A DNA stretch of 64,000 nt from Niastella yeongjuensis (GCF_900110245.1 NZ_FOCZ01000013.1:1-64000); one strand, 5' to 3'; positions 7,699 through 16,981 are shown, counted from the first letter of the stretch. Numbers and translations are program-made. Notes: a model not told the origin generated them from the letters alone.

Positions 7699-8133
7699 TT
7701 GACTAGAAAATTTCTACTGGTAGACGATGATATTGATGATGCGAATATATTTTGTGAAGCTATTAATCAAATAAGATGCATTGAATGTATTACTACAGAA
7801 AATGGAATGGAATTATTTGACCTGCTATCAAAGCATAATTTCGTTAACTCGGACGTGATCTTTTTGGATATAAATATGCCTAAGATAGATGGTTGGGAAT
7901 GTCTGAAACAATTAAAGAATAACCCTGATTACAATAGCATACCTGTTATCATTTACTCAACGTCTTCCGCCAAAAAAGATATCGAAACGGCTTATAATTT
8001 AGGTGCGCAATTATTTCTATCAAAACCAGAGGACTTTAGAGAGTTAACCAAAATTCTTGAGGTTGTGGCGACAAGTTCACAAGATTCTCTTCTACGTAAT
8101 CTCAAGGGATATAAGTGCGTAAAAATTATTTAG
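7699..8133 (+). CDS. Receiver-only response regulator (Rcp1-like), 144 aa, TTG start
   Basis: The motifs FLLVDDDIDD, VIFLDINMPKIDGWECL (phosphoacceptor Asp), IYSTSS and FLSKPED place it in the CheY/Rcp1 class of single-domain receivers. The frame is closed upstream by TAA at 7687 and offers only TTG (7699) before the first conserved strand. A ~15-residue C-terminal tail is unusual for a bare receiver. It precedes the GAF-PAS kinase by 51 nt on the same strand, the arrangement expected for a cognate pair. Confidence 0.85.
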   Translation: MTRKFLLVDDDIDDANIFCEAINQIRCIECITTENGMELFDLLSKHNFVNSDVIFLDINMPKIDGWECLKQLKNNPDYNSIPVIIYSTSSAKKDIETAYNLGAQLFLSKPEDFRELTKILEVVATSSQDSLLRNLKGYKCVKII

Positions 8134-8184
8134 ATGTAAAGCATTGCTCTGTTAAATTTCCATACAGTTATTAAATTCTGGTTT

Positions 8185-9894
8185 ATGGATGATAATCAAA
8201 AAGTTGCCTATACAAGTGATGAGTATAATAGCAAACTATTCCCGAGCAAAGAGCAACTGGAAGTAGAATTGGCTGATGCCCAGCTTTTACATAGACTTAG
8301 TATCGAACTGATCCAGGAAGATGGAATAACCGGTCTATATAAAAAAATTGTTGAGGCTGCAGTTGCAATAATGCGTTCGCAATATGCAACCATGCAGTTA
8401 CTTTATCCGGAAACAGGAAGCATCGGAAAACTTCGGTTACTTGCTTGTAGCGGATTTACGCCGGAAGCAGAAAAATACTGGGAATGGGTACATAGTTATA
8501 CGGGCAGTTCGTGCGGCCAGGTTCTAAGAACGGGTAAACGTGAAGTTGTTCCGGATTACCGGATATGTGAGTTTGTGCAAAACGAACCGACCCTACCTGT
8601 TTTTTTGGAAGGCGGAATTTTCGCAGCCCAAAGTACTCCACTTTACTCCAGGACAGGAAAACTGCTTGGTATGATCTCGACCCACTGGAATTATCCCTAC
8701 AATCCTCCGCAAAGCCACCTGGATTTACTCGATATCCTCGCACGTCAGGCCGCTGATCTCATTGAACGTACACAAAATGCCGAATCATTGAGAGAAAGTG
8801 AAGAACGTTTGCGTGCGCTTACCGCTGCTTCAAATGAGGTGATATATAGAATGAATTCCGATTGGACAAAAATGTATCATCTTGACGGTAGAAATTTCCT
8901 TGATAGTACAGATGAACCCAATACAAATTGGCTACAAAAATATATTATCCCGGAAGATCAGGAACAGGTATTGTTAGCAATCGAGCAGGCTATTGCATCC
9001 AAAACTGTATTTCATTTGGAACATCGGGTATTAAAGATCGATGGCACCATAGGATGGACAAGTTCGCGTGCAATACCAGTGATTGATCCCGATGGTAGTA
9101 TTTCCGAATGGTTTGGCGCAGCAAGTGATATAACTGAGAAGAAATCACTTTGGATGCAATTAGAAAGGATGGTAGATGAAAGAACGAAGGAACTCCAACG
9201 TTCAAATGAAGATCTTCAAAAGTTTGCTCATGTTGCAAGTCACGATCTTAAAGAACCAGTACGAAAGATCAGGACCTTCGGACTTAGATTAAAGAATGAG
9301 CTAAGCGATATTTTAAATGAGGATTCCAGAATATATACTGAAAAGATCCTGGAATCGGCCGGCCGGATGTCAACAATGATAGATGGTGTTTTGAATTATT
9401 CGTCGCTGAATGGCATTGAGCAAAAAATGGAGATTTTGGACATTAATAAAATATTGTCTGATATTAGACAAGATTTGGAAGTGCTGATAGAAGACAAAGG
9501 AGCTATATTTCAATATGACAAACTGCCTGCAATTGAAGGTGTTCAGGTTTTAATTTATCAACTGTTTTATAATCTAATCAATAACTCTCTTAAGTTTTCA
9601 AAGGTATCTGTGCCCCCGGTAATTACTATTAGCGCCGATACTATTTCTAACGATAAGATCACTTATTTAAAGATTGAGGTATCAGACAATGGAATAGGGT
9701 TTCCTTCCGAGTACAATGAAAAGATATTTGATACATTTACGCGCCTTAATTCAAAAAGCAGGTATGATGGTACCGGTCTGGGACTTTCATTGTCGAAGCA
9801 AATTGTAGAACGACACAAAGGGCTTATTCGAGCCCATGGCGCGGAAAATGAGGGTACTATTATCACTATAAATCTCCCTTTACAACAATATTGA
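8185..9894 (+). CDS. Soluble GAF-PAS sensor histidine kinase, 569 aa
   Basis: Domain order: GAF (~30-195, including LACSGFTPEAEKYW), PAS/PAC (~205-325, with DITEKKSLW), coiled linker, HisKA with FAHVASHDLKEPVRKI (His353 as phosphoacceptor), and HATPase with NLINNSLKFSK, DNGIGF and GTGLGLSLSKQIVERHKG. The core resembles bacteriophytochrome kinases, but no chromophore-binding PHY domain or conserved Cys is evident. With no membrane helices it should sense a cytoplasmic ligand or redox cue. Its likely partner is the receiver encoded just upstream. Confidence 0.88.
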   Translation: MDDNQKVAYTSDEYNSKLFPSKEQLEVELADAQLLHRLSIELIQEDGITGLYKKIVEAAVAIMRSQYATMQLLYPETGSIGKLRLLACSGFTPEAEKYWEWVHSYTGSSCGQVLRTGKREVVPDYRICEFVQNEPTLPVFLEGGIFAAQSTPLYSRTGKLLGMISTHWNYPYNPPQSHLDLLDILARQAADLIERTQNAESLRESEERLRALTAASNEVIYRMNSDWTKMYHLDGRNFLDSTDEPNTNWLQKYIIPEDQEQVLLAIEQAIASKTVFHLEHRVLKIDGTIGWTSSRAIPVIDPDGSISEWFGAASDITEKKSLWMQLERMVDERTKELQRSNEDLQKFAHVASHDLKEPVRKIRTFGLRLKNELSDILNEDSRIYTEKILESAGRMSTMIDGVLNYSSLNGIEQKMEILDINKILSDIRQDLEVLIEDKGAIFQYDKLPAIEGVQVLIYQLFYNLINNSLKFSKVSVPPVITISADTISNDKITYLKIEVSDNGIGFPSEYNEKIFDTFTRLNSKSRYDGTGLGLSLSKQIVERHKGLIRAHGAENEGTIITINLPLQQY

Positions 9895-9935
9895 ATTTTA
9901 AAATAGGGAAAAAGCAAAAAAACTGACAAGCACTA

Positions 9936-9972
9936 AATAAAAAAGCCTTGTAAATCAGAGACTTACAAGGCT
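9936..9972 (-). terminator. Terminator of tRNA-Leu(GAG)
   Basis: A perfect 10-bp stem, AGCCTTGTAA (9944-9953) with TTACAAGGCT (9963-9972), is followed on the reverse strand by TTTTTATTT. It lies 6 nt beyond the tRNA 3' end. Confidence 0.85.
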
Positions 9973-9978
9973 ATAATG

Positions 9979-10062
9979 TGCCCAGGACAAGATTCGAACT
10001 TGCACGCCGTTTCCAGCACCACCACCTCAAAGTGGCTTGTCTACCAGTTTCAACACCTGGGC
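9979..10062 (-). tRNA. tRNA-Leu (anticodon GAG)
   Basis: The 84-nt class II tRNA has acceptor GCCCAGG/CCTGGGC, anticodon stem CCACT/GGTGG (one T-G pair) around TTGAGGT, long variable arm, T-loop GTTCGAATC and discriminator A. A TAAATTTG promoter element lies just upstream on this strand (10078-10085). Confidence 0.95.
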
Positions 10063-10077
10063 ACTTCAATTGGGGTG

Positions 10078-10085
10078 CAAATTTA
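10078..10085 (-). promoter_or_regulatory. -7 element for tRNA-Leu(GAG)
   Basis: TAAATTTG on the reverse strand matches TAnnTTTG. The -33 position reads TTTC rather than TTTG, so the upstream half is imperfect. Confidence 0.45.
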
Positions 10086-10167
10086 ATTGATTTACTGATA
10101 TGTAGAAATTTTTTCTACTCCTGGTTGTAGAGAAGTTGGATTTTTTTTGATTTGTTGGCTACAGCCC

Positions 10168-10677
10168 TTAGTCCGGCATTGATGAAATAGTCAAAACATC
10201 AGAAAACACGGTTTCAGATTCATCATTAATAATATCTGTTGTAATCCTCAGTTTTACCGGTATTCCTTTTCGCAGCGGTATTCCTTTCACTATAAATGTC
10301 AGCAATCTTTCAGAGTAGCCTTCCAACTCATAGGTTCTAAGTTTATAATCCGGAAGTACGTAGGGAAGCTTTTCCTTTTTTGAAAGCTTTTTCGATGCTT
10401 CCAGCTTTTGGAAAAACGAGTTATCGTTATTAAAGAAAGCAGAATAGACAGCGCTCTCGTAACCGGGCTCTTTATTCATCGAAACGGCTTCAATGGTAAA
10501 CCCACGACTAGCCGATGACAAATTCCTAACCTTCATCAGGATGGTATCCCCTGCCGTAATTGTCCTCTTTGTTAAAAAATCGACAGCTAATATGTTCGTC
10601 CTTCCGCCATTTGAGGCTTGTCCGTAAAAGATGCTATGCAGAGACAGCAAAGCAATTGTTACAGCTATTCTGATCAT
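10168..10677 (-). CDS. Secreted protein of unknown function, 169 aa
   Basis: A signal peptide (MIRIAVTIALLSLHSIFYGQA) is followed by a ~145-residue beta-rich domain. The spacing of strands (AGDTILMKVRNLSS, LRTYELEGYSERLLTFIV, GIPVKLRITTDI) resembles an immunoglobulin-like periplasmic domain. There is no lipobox and no sorting signal. It is divergent from the repeat protein at 10942. Function unknown. Confidence 0.6.
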   Translation of the reverse strand: MIRIAVTIALLSLHSIFYGQASNGGRTNILAVDFLTKRTITAGDTILMKVRNLSSASRGFTIEAVSMNKEPGYESAVYSAFFNNDNSFFQKLEASKKLSKKEKLPYVLPDYKLRTYELEGYSERLLTFIVKGIPLRKGIPVKLRITTDIINDESETVFSDVLTISSMPD

Positions 10678-10941
10678 CTTATACTGTTTGTTTCAAGGTA
10701 CAACCAAGTTCGCGCATTTAACGCTTTAAGATAGATATGCTTAATATATATTATAAAAGGCAAACCTGTTTCAATATGTTACATCATAATCACATCTTTG
10801 TTACCCTGTTATTTGCCGTGAGTTCAGGCATTTGAACGTTTAACAAGCATTTATTACATACATCTACTTAATCCTGTCCTTTCAATATTATCTTTAATAC
10901 AGAACCCTCGTTTAATCAATTAATAAATAAAAGAACAGGCC

Positions 10942-11625
10942 GTGAAATCTACTTTTATATTTCTCATTCTATTAATTGCTGGTCAGTTTTGCAAAGCCCA
11001 GGAATTAGCCGAAATAAATGTCAGGATCAAACCAGTAAGCTTCACCATTCATTCTATTGTTTTTACGTTGACCGGGATTGATTTTCGTATCAGTTCTACT
11101 GGCAATATTTATCCTGTAAATACCAATGGTAAGAGGAAAGGATGGCAGGATTATAACCAGGATTCATCAACTGATGAATATTATGACCACTTCGATGGTG
11201 ATGAAAAAGCTGGTAAGATAAAATCCATAAACGGAGTTGCCATTGATTACTTTGACAGATTTAGTAATAAGACGAAAATTGGCAAGATCAAATCCATTGG
11301 GAATATAGCCATTGATTACTATGACAACTTTGACAATGAGCAAAAAACAGGAAAGATAAAGTCGATAGGAAATATTTCCATTGATTACTATGATACGTTT
11401 GACCGTGATGAAAAGAAAGGAAAAATGAAGTCATTCGGTAATTATACTATTGATTACTACGATACTTTTGCCGGTGCTGAAAAAAAGGGTAAAATGAGTA
11501 TGTTTGGACCAGTCAATATTGAATATTACGACAGGTTTAATAATGAAAGTAAGATAGGCAGGATCAAGTCTGTTAATGGAAATACACAAGATCTTTACGT
11601 TACTGTGATTGGAAACTTTTATTGA
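10942..11625 (+). CDS. Secreted protein with six tandem ~22-residue repeats, GTG start
   Basis: A signal peptide (MKSTFIFLILLIAGQFCKAQ) leads to a short unique domain, then from about residue 72 a tandem array of 22-residue units. A typical unit reads IDYYDNFDNEQKTGKIKSIG, so each alternates an acidic aromatic half (YYDxFD) with a basic half (KxGKIKSIG). About six units are present, with drift at the ends. The pattern suggests a beta-solenoid or hairpin repeat in the periplasm or at the surface. Only GTG is available as start. I do not know this repeat family by function. Confidence 0.65.
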   Translation: MKSTFIFLILLIAGQFCKAQELAEINVRIKPVSFTIHSIVFTLTGIDFRISSTGNIYPVNTNGKRKGWQDYNQDSSTDEYYDHFDGDEKAGKIKSINGVAIDYFDRFSNKTKIGKIKSIGNIAIDYYDNFDNEQKTGKIKSIGNISIDYYDTFDRDEKKGKMKSFGNYTIDYYDTFAGAEKKGKMSMFGPVNIEYYDRFNNESKIGRIKSVNGNTQDLYVTVIGNFY

Positions 11626-11678
11626 TCCAGCCGCCGGGGCTGGAATGAAAATTGTCATTATGGAATAAAAAAGTCCTT

Positions 11679-11897
11679 ATGGAATTACGTATTCAACAGT
11701 TCTCTGCAGCCCAGCTTAAGACCTTAATTGTTCATGAAATGCGCAAGTTCGCTTCAGCGCTGGAATATGGCTCCACTATCAGCGATCTACATGAAATAAA
11801 AGAACACCTGAGGTCGCTTTTAGATACGCTTACTCTTAAAGAAGAAGAAGACATACACAAAATTGCTGCGGAATTTATTCCACAATCAAAAAGGTAG
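11679..11897 (+). CDS. Small helical protein related to the response-regulator-associated family, copy C (72 aa)
   Basis: The sequence QQFSAAQLKTLIVHEMRKFA, then SALEYGST, keeps the layout of copies A and B: QQ, hydrophobic helix, E..K(Y/F).(K/S)A, Gly turn, second helix. Identity is low. I chose ATG 11679 over a TTG nine codons upstream. It sits 53 nt after the repeat protein and 149 nt before a receiver-only response regulator on the same strand. Confidence 0.55.
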   Translation: MELRIQQFSAAQLKTLIVHEMRKFASALEYGSTISDLHEIKEHLRSLLDTLTLKEEEDIHKIAAEFIPQSKR

Positions 11898-12046
11898 TCG
11901 TAAATATACCAGTCACATATATTGAGATAAATAATTATAGGAATTCACCCTCGTTTTTAATGTTCAATGTTTATCTTAGTGTCGTTTCGCCAGGCGAATG
12001 ACTCCTTTGGTTAGGCCGCATTGTTTCATTACAAGACCGGATAAAC

Positions 12047-12475
12047 ATGGATTTTCCAAAAAAAGTGTTACTTATCGATGACGACTATGATGAATTCGAT
12101 ATATTAAATTCTGCCCTGAATGAATGCTGTAAAGAAGTAGATTTAATATACGAGAAAAACGCAAACTCCGCACTCACCAGAATGGCAAATGACAATGCCG
12201 ATACCGTTGCAGAAATTGTGTTTCTTGACTGGCGTATGCCACGGATCAGCGGCAAAGATGTATTGATCAGCATTCGAAAGCTGCCCCAATACATGCAAAT
12301 CCCCGTTGTTATTTTTACCGGCAATCTTGATCCCGCTTATCTTAATGAAGCAAAAGAATTGGGCGCCACCTTTCTCATGGAAAAACCTTTTGACCTATCG
12401 GATTTATACCAGAAACTGGAGTACCTCTTTTCTCTTGACTGGCGGCATATAAAATCTCCCGGCCAACGGATTTAG
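12047..12475 (+). CDS. Receiver-only response regulator, 142 aa
   Basis: CheY-like single-domain receiver: VLLIDDDYDE, phosphoacceptor Asp in IVFLDWRMPRISG, Thr in IFTGN and Lys in MEKPFD. There is no output domain. An ATG start precedes the first strand by a few residues. It follows small helical protein C on the same strand, repeating the arrangement seen at 6.8-7.5 kb. No kinase is adjacent. Confidence 0.85.
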   Translation: MDFPKKVLLIDDDYDEFDILNSALNECCKEVDLIYEKNANSALTRMANDNADTVAEIVFLDWRMPRISGKDVLISIRKLPQYMQIPVVIFTGNLDPAYLNEAKELGATFLMEKPFDLSDLYQKLEYLFSLDWRHIKSPGQRI

Positions 12476-12519
12476 AAACGGCGGAATACTACATTTGCAT
12501 TTATCTTAAATAAGCTTAG

Positions 12520-12924
12520 ATGGAAATAACAAGAGTTGGCTCACAGGCTTCTGCCAAAGGACCGGAAGAATGGTTTACAGGTGCTGTACGCATTGATCCC
12601 TTATTTCAGCCAAACGAAACCCGGCGTGGTGCCGCCGCCAGCGTTACCTTTGAACCAGGTGCAAGAACTGCCTGGCATACCCATCCGCTGGGTCAAACAT
12701 TGATCATTACAGCAGGTTCCGGCTGGGCTCAAAAAGAAGGCGGACCAATTATGGAAATACATCCAGGTGACGTAATTTGGTTTGAACCAAACGAAAGACA
12801 CTGGCATGGCGCCACCGCAACAACCGGCATGACGCATATTGCGATCCAGGAAAATTTGAATGGAAAGGTCGTTGACTGGATGGAAAAGGTAACCGAGGAA
12901 GAGTATCTTAAGACTGGCCGTTAA
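12520..12924 (+). CDS. Small cupin, similar to the cupin hydroxynitrile lyase of Granulicella
   Basis: This single-domain Mn/Fe cupin of 134 aa has the metal ligands in [10 protein letters not shown] (His, His, Gln) and ERHWHG (His). From memory, the flanks [21 protein letters not shown] and [18 protein letters not shown] closely resemble the manganese cupin (R)-mandelonitrile lyase from Granulicella tundricola. Most relatives are annotated only as quercetinase-like cupins, so the true substrate is open. Its stop codon overlaps that of the converging cyclase gene. Confidence 0.75.
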   Translation: MEITRVGSQASAKGPEEWFTGAVRIDPLFQPNETRRGAAASVTFEPGARTAWHTHPLGQTLIITAGSGWAQKEGGPIMEIHPGDVIWFEPNERHWHGATATTGMTHIAIQENLNGKVVDWMEKVTEEEYLKTGR

Positions 12925-13739
12925 CCATTTTTCACCCAGGCTATAATACGCAATGGACCCCCACTCCCGTTTTTTATTTTCATGGGTAATGCTATTATAT
13001 AGGCTCCCGTCACTGGCAACTGATCCAGATTGGCTACGTTCTCAAAGGCGGGGATGTCCTTAGCCAACAGTATCTGATGTGTTTTAAAATCCTTCGATTG
13101 ACCATAATCGATGCTCGGCGTATCCAGCCCGACTGCTTTTATTTTACGCCGGGAGCTTAGCCATTCCGCAGCAGCCGGATCAATACCGGGAAAATGCAAA
13201 TTCGCTATCGCGCCTGCGCCTTTTTCATTGGTACCAAAATACGTTTTCGCATCAGGATAATACTTCCCATATCCGGTTCGAAATAAAATAATGGCACTAT
13301 CGGGTAGTGTACCATTTATTTTTTCCCATGCTTCTATATCCTGAACCGAGATGAGATAATCCACATTCTTTAACGCCCGCTCACTCACGTCTATAACTAC
13401 TGCCTGGCCGGTTAGGTGTTCCAGTGGTACCTGATCGGTTGTTTGATGCCCCTGGGCAAAATGCACAGGTGCATCAAGGTGCGTACCTCCATGCTCCGGA
13501 GCGGAAAAAGCATTGGAAGCATAATAAAAACCAGCTGGGGTAATACCATTCACCTGTGTATCCAATTTAAAACCGGTGGGATTATTGGGCCAGTACAAAG
13601 TTTGTTCGCTGAAACTGTAAGTAAGGTCAATCCATTTGCCAGATGAAAATATTTGAGCAATACGATTATCATGCTGAACTGGCTTACATGCCCCCATAAT
13701 GAGAAAATAGGCAACAGTAACCATGAGACACCCTTTCAT
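12921..13739 (-). CDS. Cyclase/kynurenine-formamidase-family lipoprotein
   Basis: The PF04199-type metal-dependent hydrolase motif [12 protein letters not shown] is present (around residues 95-106), with the downstream [11 protein letters not shown] typical of the family, which includes kynurenine formamidase and isatin hydrolase. A lipobox at IMGACK predicts export and lipid anchoring, which is unusual for the cytoplasmic formamidases and suggests an envelope substrate. I start at ATG 13739 (272 aa) because it gives a clean signal peptide. The 3' end overlaps the cupin gene by 4 bp, both stops sharing TTAA. Confidence 0.8.
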   Translation of the reverse strand: MKGCLMVTVAYFLIMGACKPVQHDNRIAQIFSSGKWIDLTYSFSEQTLYWPNNPTGFKLDTQVNGITPAGFYYASNAFSAPEHGGTHLDAPVHFAQGHQTTDQVPLEHLTGQAVVIDVSERALKNVDYLISVQDIEAWEKINGTLPDSAIILFRTGYGKYYPDAKTYFGTNEKGAGAIANLHFPGIDPAAAEWLSSRRKIKAVGLDTPSIDYGQSKDFKTHQILLAKDIPAFENVANLDQLPVTGAYIIALPMKIKNGSGGPLRIIAWVKNG

Positions 13740-13814
13740 GAACGTAGTTTTAAGTACCAAAAGATACAAAAAACCATTTTCACCAAAAAATCGCGTTGTT
13801 TTTTACGTAACCAC

Positions 13815-13848
13815 ACAAAAAAGCGGCACCCCATTACAGGATGCCGCT
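13815..13848 (-). terminator. Terminator of the TonB-dependent receptor gene
   Basis: On the reverse strand AGCGGCA (13842-13848) pairs with TGCCGCT (13822-13828), followed by a T-rich run. It lies 25 nt past the receptor stop. Confidence 0.75.
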
Positions 13849-13873
13849 CCGTTACTCAACCCATTTCTATGGT

Positions 13874-16800
13874 TTAGAAAACATTCACCTTTACACCGAT
13901 CTGTGCTGTTGTACCGGTGACAAGGTTATAATATGTGTATTGCGGTTGCCACATATACCGGCGCTGGGATTGATTCAGCAGGTTATTGGCATTGGCAAAG
14001 ATCACCCAACGCTTCGACAGGAAATAGTTCGCATTGGCATCCAGGTAGTATACCTTATCGTAATAAATATCTCCCTTTCCATCTGGTAAAGCACCAGTAA
14101 CAGTTGAGAAATCGGAGGTATTGTTAAATGATACGCGGGCATTGAACTTTGGTACTTCGTAGGCAAGCGACAGGTTCACAATGCTGTTAGCAGTTCCTGG
14201 CAATGCTGGTTCTCCTTTTTTGGTAAAGATCCAGTTGTGGGTATAGTTGGCGTACACGTTTAAATTACCGAGCATACCAGGCAGGAAAGACAACTTGCGC
14301 TGGAAACCGATTTCTACCCCTATCAAATTGGCCACACCCGCATTCATTGGTTTAGTACGTGCCAGGATATCATCTTTTGACTTCAGTGGATCGTAGTACT
14401 TTTTATAATCCGTGATAGTTGCAGGCAGCGCTCCTTCAGCGACCAGTTCATCCGGCGTTGTAACATATTTTTCTACATCAGAAAATCGCACCTCGTCTTT
14501 TTTGATGATGGAGTAACTGGTAATATTCTTGTAAAACACCCCTGCAGAGATCAAACCGGTACCACCGGTATAGTATTCACCCAGCAGGTCGAGGTTATTC
14601 GACAAGGTTGGTTTCAGATTGGGGTTACCTTCTGAAACAGTTTTATCTTTTATGCTCACATTCATGCGGGGTGCAATATCGCCATAAGCCGGGCGGCTGA
14701 TGGTACGCGTAAAGGCAAAACGGTATACCATCTTGCTGGTAGGCGTGTACTTGATATGAAACGCCGGCATCAGGTTCAGGAAATCGGAATTAGAAACTAC
14801 TTTATCACCCAGGGCATTCAACTTTTTATTGTAGTTGTTGCCTTCATAGTGCAGCGTGCTGTGCTCAAGGCGAAGGCCGCCTATCAAGGTCCATTTATCA
14901 CCAAGGTTCTGCGTGCTCATTACATAAGCGGCTGTAATAGTTTCCTTACCGGTGTAATTGGCAGCGATGGCATCTGTTTTATCTTCTACCTTTGAAAACT
15001 CATCGGTATTGTTGTTGTAGCTCACATTCCGGGTACTCACCCATTCTGTAGTTGTTGTATTACCTACCTGGTAACGGGAATTATGAAAGAGCTGTTCGCT
15101 TACGTTTTCCATATTATTACCGAAACCTGTCCAATAACCACCCCAGTCCATATAATCATCCGGGTTCACCGTTTGCCCATTGGCAATTTTCTGATTGTAT
15201 TCATCACGACGGGCAGGATCTATGCCTGGTTTCCAAACTGTGCTGTTCAGGGTGAGGTTCTCTTTCTTCATGCCACGATACTTACCACCGAACTTAATGG
15301 TATTTCCAAACTTGCCACCCCACAAGGGAACGGTAAGGTCAAGTTGAGCCAGGTATTGACGGGTATAAGCTACCTTGTCATTACCATTGTAACTGTCAAC
15401 ATACCAGGTATCAACAGTATCGCTGTTGCTTGTTCTGCGGCCTTTCAGGTTTTCCAGTACATTGTCGATACCGGTACCTCCTACTGCTTTAATGTAACGT
15501 GGATCGGTATAATCCATCTGTGCCGATTTTTCCATTTCGCTTTCCAGCTCCAGGTTTCTGGCGTTGGGATTATCGCCCCGGTTTTTCATGAACGACGCTT
15601 TCCATTCCACTTTCACTTTTCCAAAAATGTGCTGGCCATCCAACCCAAGGTTGATGATCTTTTGTGCAATCTCGGCGCCATTGCGTTTATTTACCCCGCC
15701 TTCAACATGGCGCTCCAGTTCCGGATCATATTGGGGATGCAACGGATCATTATCCAGGTCTACATAGTATTCTCCGGTTACATCATCTTTAAGGTCTTTA
15801 TTAGCATCTTTAACGGCTTTACCTTTCGCTGATGTTCTTTCATACCCTTTTGCCCGTTTCCAGTTGGTAGGATAATCCGGACCAATATCATCTACTTTCA
15901 ACGTATAGCGTTCGCGCCAATCCTTATAGTTATTGTAAATACCAGTAAGGGTTATGGTGTGCTTTTCATTGAATTTATAGTCGAGACCAATCGTATAACT
16001 CTGCCTGATGCGCTCAAGAAAGATCTGTTCCATACTCAAATACTTAGGCATGTAGTACGTATTGCCGTCTACCCATTTGGTATCACCCCAGTCGCTGCTG
16101 TGTACATTGGAACCCAGGAACTGACGGTAATAGGAAGCTGATGCCATCACGCCTAGTTTTTTGTCTTTACCATAGCGATCGCCAAATACAATATTGCCGT
16201 TCACCATAGGCTTCTGCACCATAAAGGAATAACCTGTTCCCACCGTTACCGACAACAGTTTGGTATAAGGGGCTTTACGGGTTACCAGGTTCACAACACC
16301 ACCAATAGCGTCGCCATCCATATCGGGGGTAATGGCTTTCGTTACTTCTACCATTTGAACCATGTCTGATGGTACCGCATTGATCCCTACCTGCCGTGCA
16401 TCACCCGTGCCCGACATATTGGTACCGTTGATATTAATAGTGCTTTTTGAAGGATCAGTTCCGCGGATACTTACCAACGATGCTTCCCCCTGGTCTAATT
16501 GCACGTAAATACCAGGCACCCGTTTTAACGCGTCGCCAATATTGGGATCAGGAAAACGGCCAATCTGATCGGCAGAGATTACGTTTACAATACGGTTGGA
16601 ATTCTTCTGCTGGTTCAATGCTTTGAGTGCAGAACCGGTACTGCCTGTCACAATCACACGCTGCATGCCTTTATGGGCTTCGGGACTCATAACAATGTCC
16701 AGTTGCTGGGTTTTGCCTCCTGAAATGGTTATGGTTTTATGCACCAGCTTAAATCCAATATAAGTAAAATCAATTTCGTGTGTCCCATCGGGTATTCCCA

Positions 16801-16981
16801 GCAGTTTATAGTGCCCGGTTTCATCGGATACTGCCTTCTTTGAAAGCGCTTTTATCTCGATGGTGGCGCCCGGTAAACTCAGGCTGTTCGAGTCAATGAT
16901 GCGCCCCGACAGCAAACCCTGCGCCAGCGCCCCAAACGGGATGACCAGGAATAGCAATAATGTGGTGATGGTTGTTCTCAT
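13874..16981 (-). CDS. TonB-dependent outer-membrane receptor, 1035 aa
   Basis: A signal peptide (TTITTLLLFLVIPFGALAQ) is followed by a carboxypeptidase-regulatory-like beta-sandwich (~22-105, SGRIIDSNSLSLPGATIEI), a plug (~125-240, IGDALKRVPGIYVQ, GVVNLVTRK) and a long beta-barrel ending in an aromatic strand (AQIGVKVNVF). It imports a bulky ligand using TonB energy. No SusD partner adjoins, so it is not a standard SusCD glycan pair. It lies downstream of the metallophosphoesterase and peroxidase genes, which hints at a phosphorylated or metal-bearing ligand; that is inference. ATG 16981 gives the proper signal peptide. Confidence 0.9.
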   Translation of the reverse strand: MRTTITTLLLFLVIPFGALAQGLLSGRIIDSNSLSLPGATIEIKALSKKAVSDETGHYKLLGIPDGTHEIDFTYIGFKLVHKTITISGGKTQQLDIVMSPEAHKGMQRVIVTGSTGSALKALNQQKNSNRIVNVISADQIGRFPDPNIGDALKRVPGIYVQLDQGEASLVSIRGTDPSKSTININGTNMSGTGDARQVGINAVPSDMVQMVEVTKAITPDMDGDAIGGVVNLVTRKAPYTKLLSVTVGTGYSFMVQKPMVNGNIVFGDRYGKDKKLGVMASASYYRQFLGSNVHSSDWGDTKWVDGNTYYMPKYLSMEQIFLERIRQSYTIGLDYKFNEKHTITLTGIYNNYKDWRERYTLKVDDIGPDYPTNWKRAKGYERTSAKGKAVKDANKDLKDDVTGEYYVDLDNDPLHPQYDPELERHVEGGVNKRNGAEIAQKIINLGLDGQHIFGKVKVEWKASFMKNRGDNPNARNLELESEMEKSAQMDYTDPRYIKAVGGTGIDNVLENLKGRRTSNSDTVDTWYVDSYNGNDKVAYTRQYLAQLDLTVPLWGGKFGNTIKFGGKYRGMKKENLTLNSTVWKPGIDPARRDEYNQKIANGQTVNPDDYMDWGGYWTGFGNNMENVSEQLFHNSRYQVGNTTTTEWVSTRNVSYNNNTDEFSKVEDKTDAIAANYTGKETITAAYVMSTQNLGDKWTLIGGLRLEHSTLHYEGNNYNKKLNALGDKVVSNSDFLNLMPAFHIKYTPTSKMVYRFAFTRTISRPAYGDIAPRMNVSIKDKTVSEGNPNLKPTLSNNLDLLGEYYTGGTGLISAGVFYKNITSYSIIKKDEVRFSDVEKYVTTPDELVAEGALPATITDYKKYYDPLKSKDDILARTKPMNAGVANLIGVEIGFQRKLSFLPGMLGNLNVYANYTHNWIFTKKGEPALPGTANSIVNLSLAYEVPKFNARVSFNNTSDFSTVTGALPDGKGDIYYDKVYYLDANANYFLSKRWVIFANANNLLNQSQRRYMWQPQYTYYNLVTGTTAQIGVKVNVF

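Noticed and set aside
15083-15832. 249-residue forward open frame
   Set aside because: It is antisense to the TonB receptor barrel and has no domain or start context of its own.
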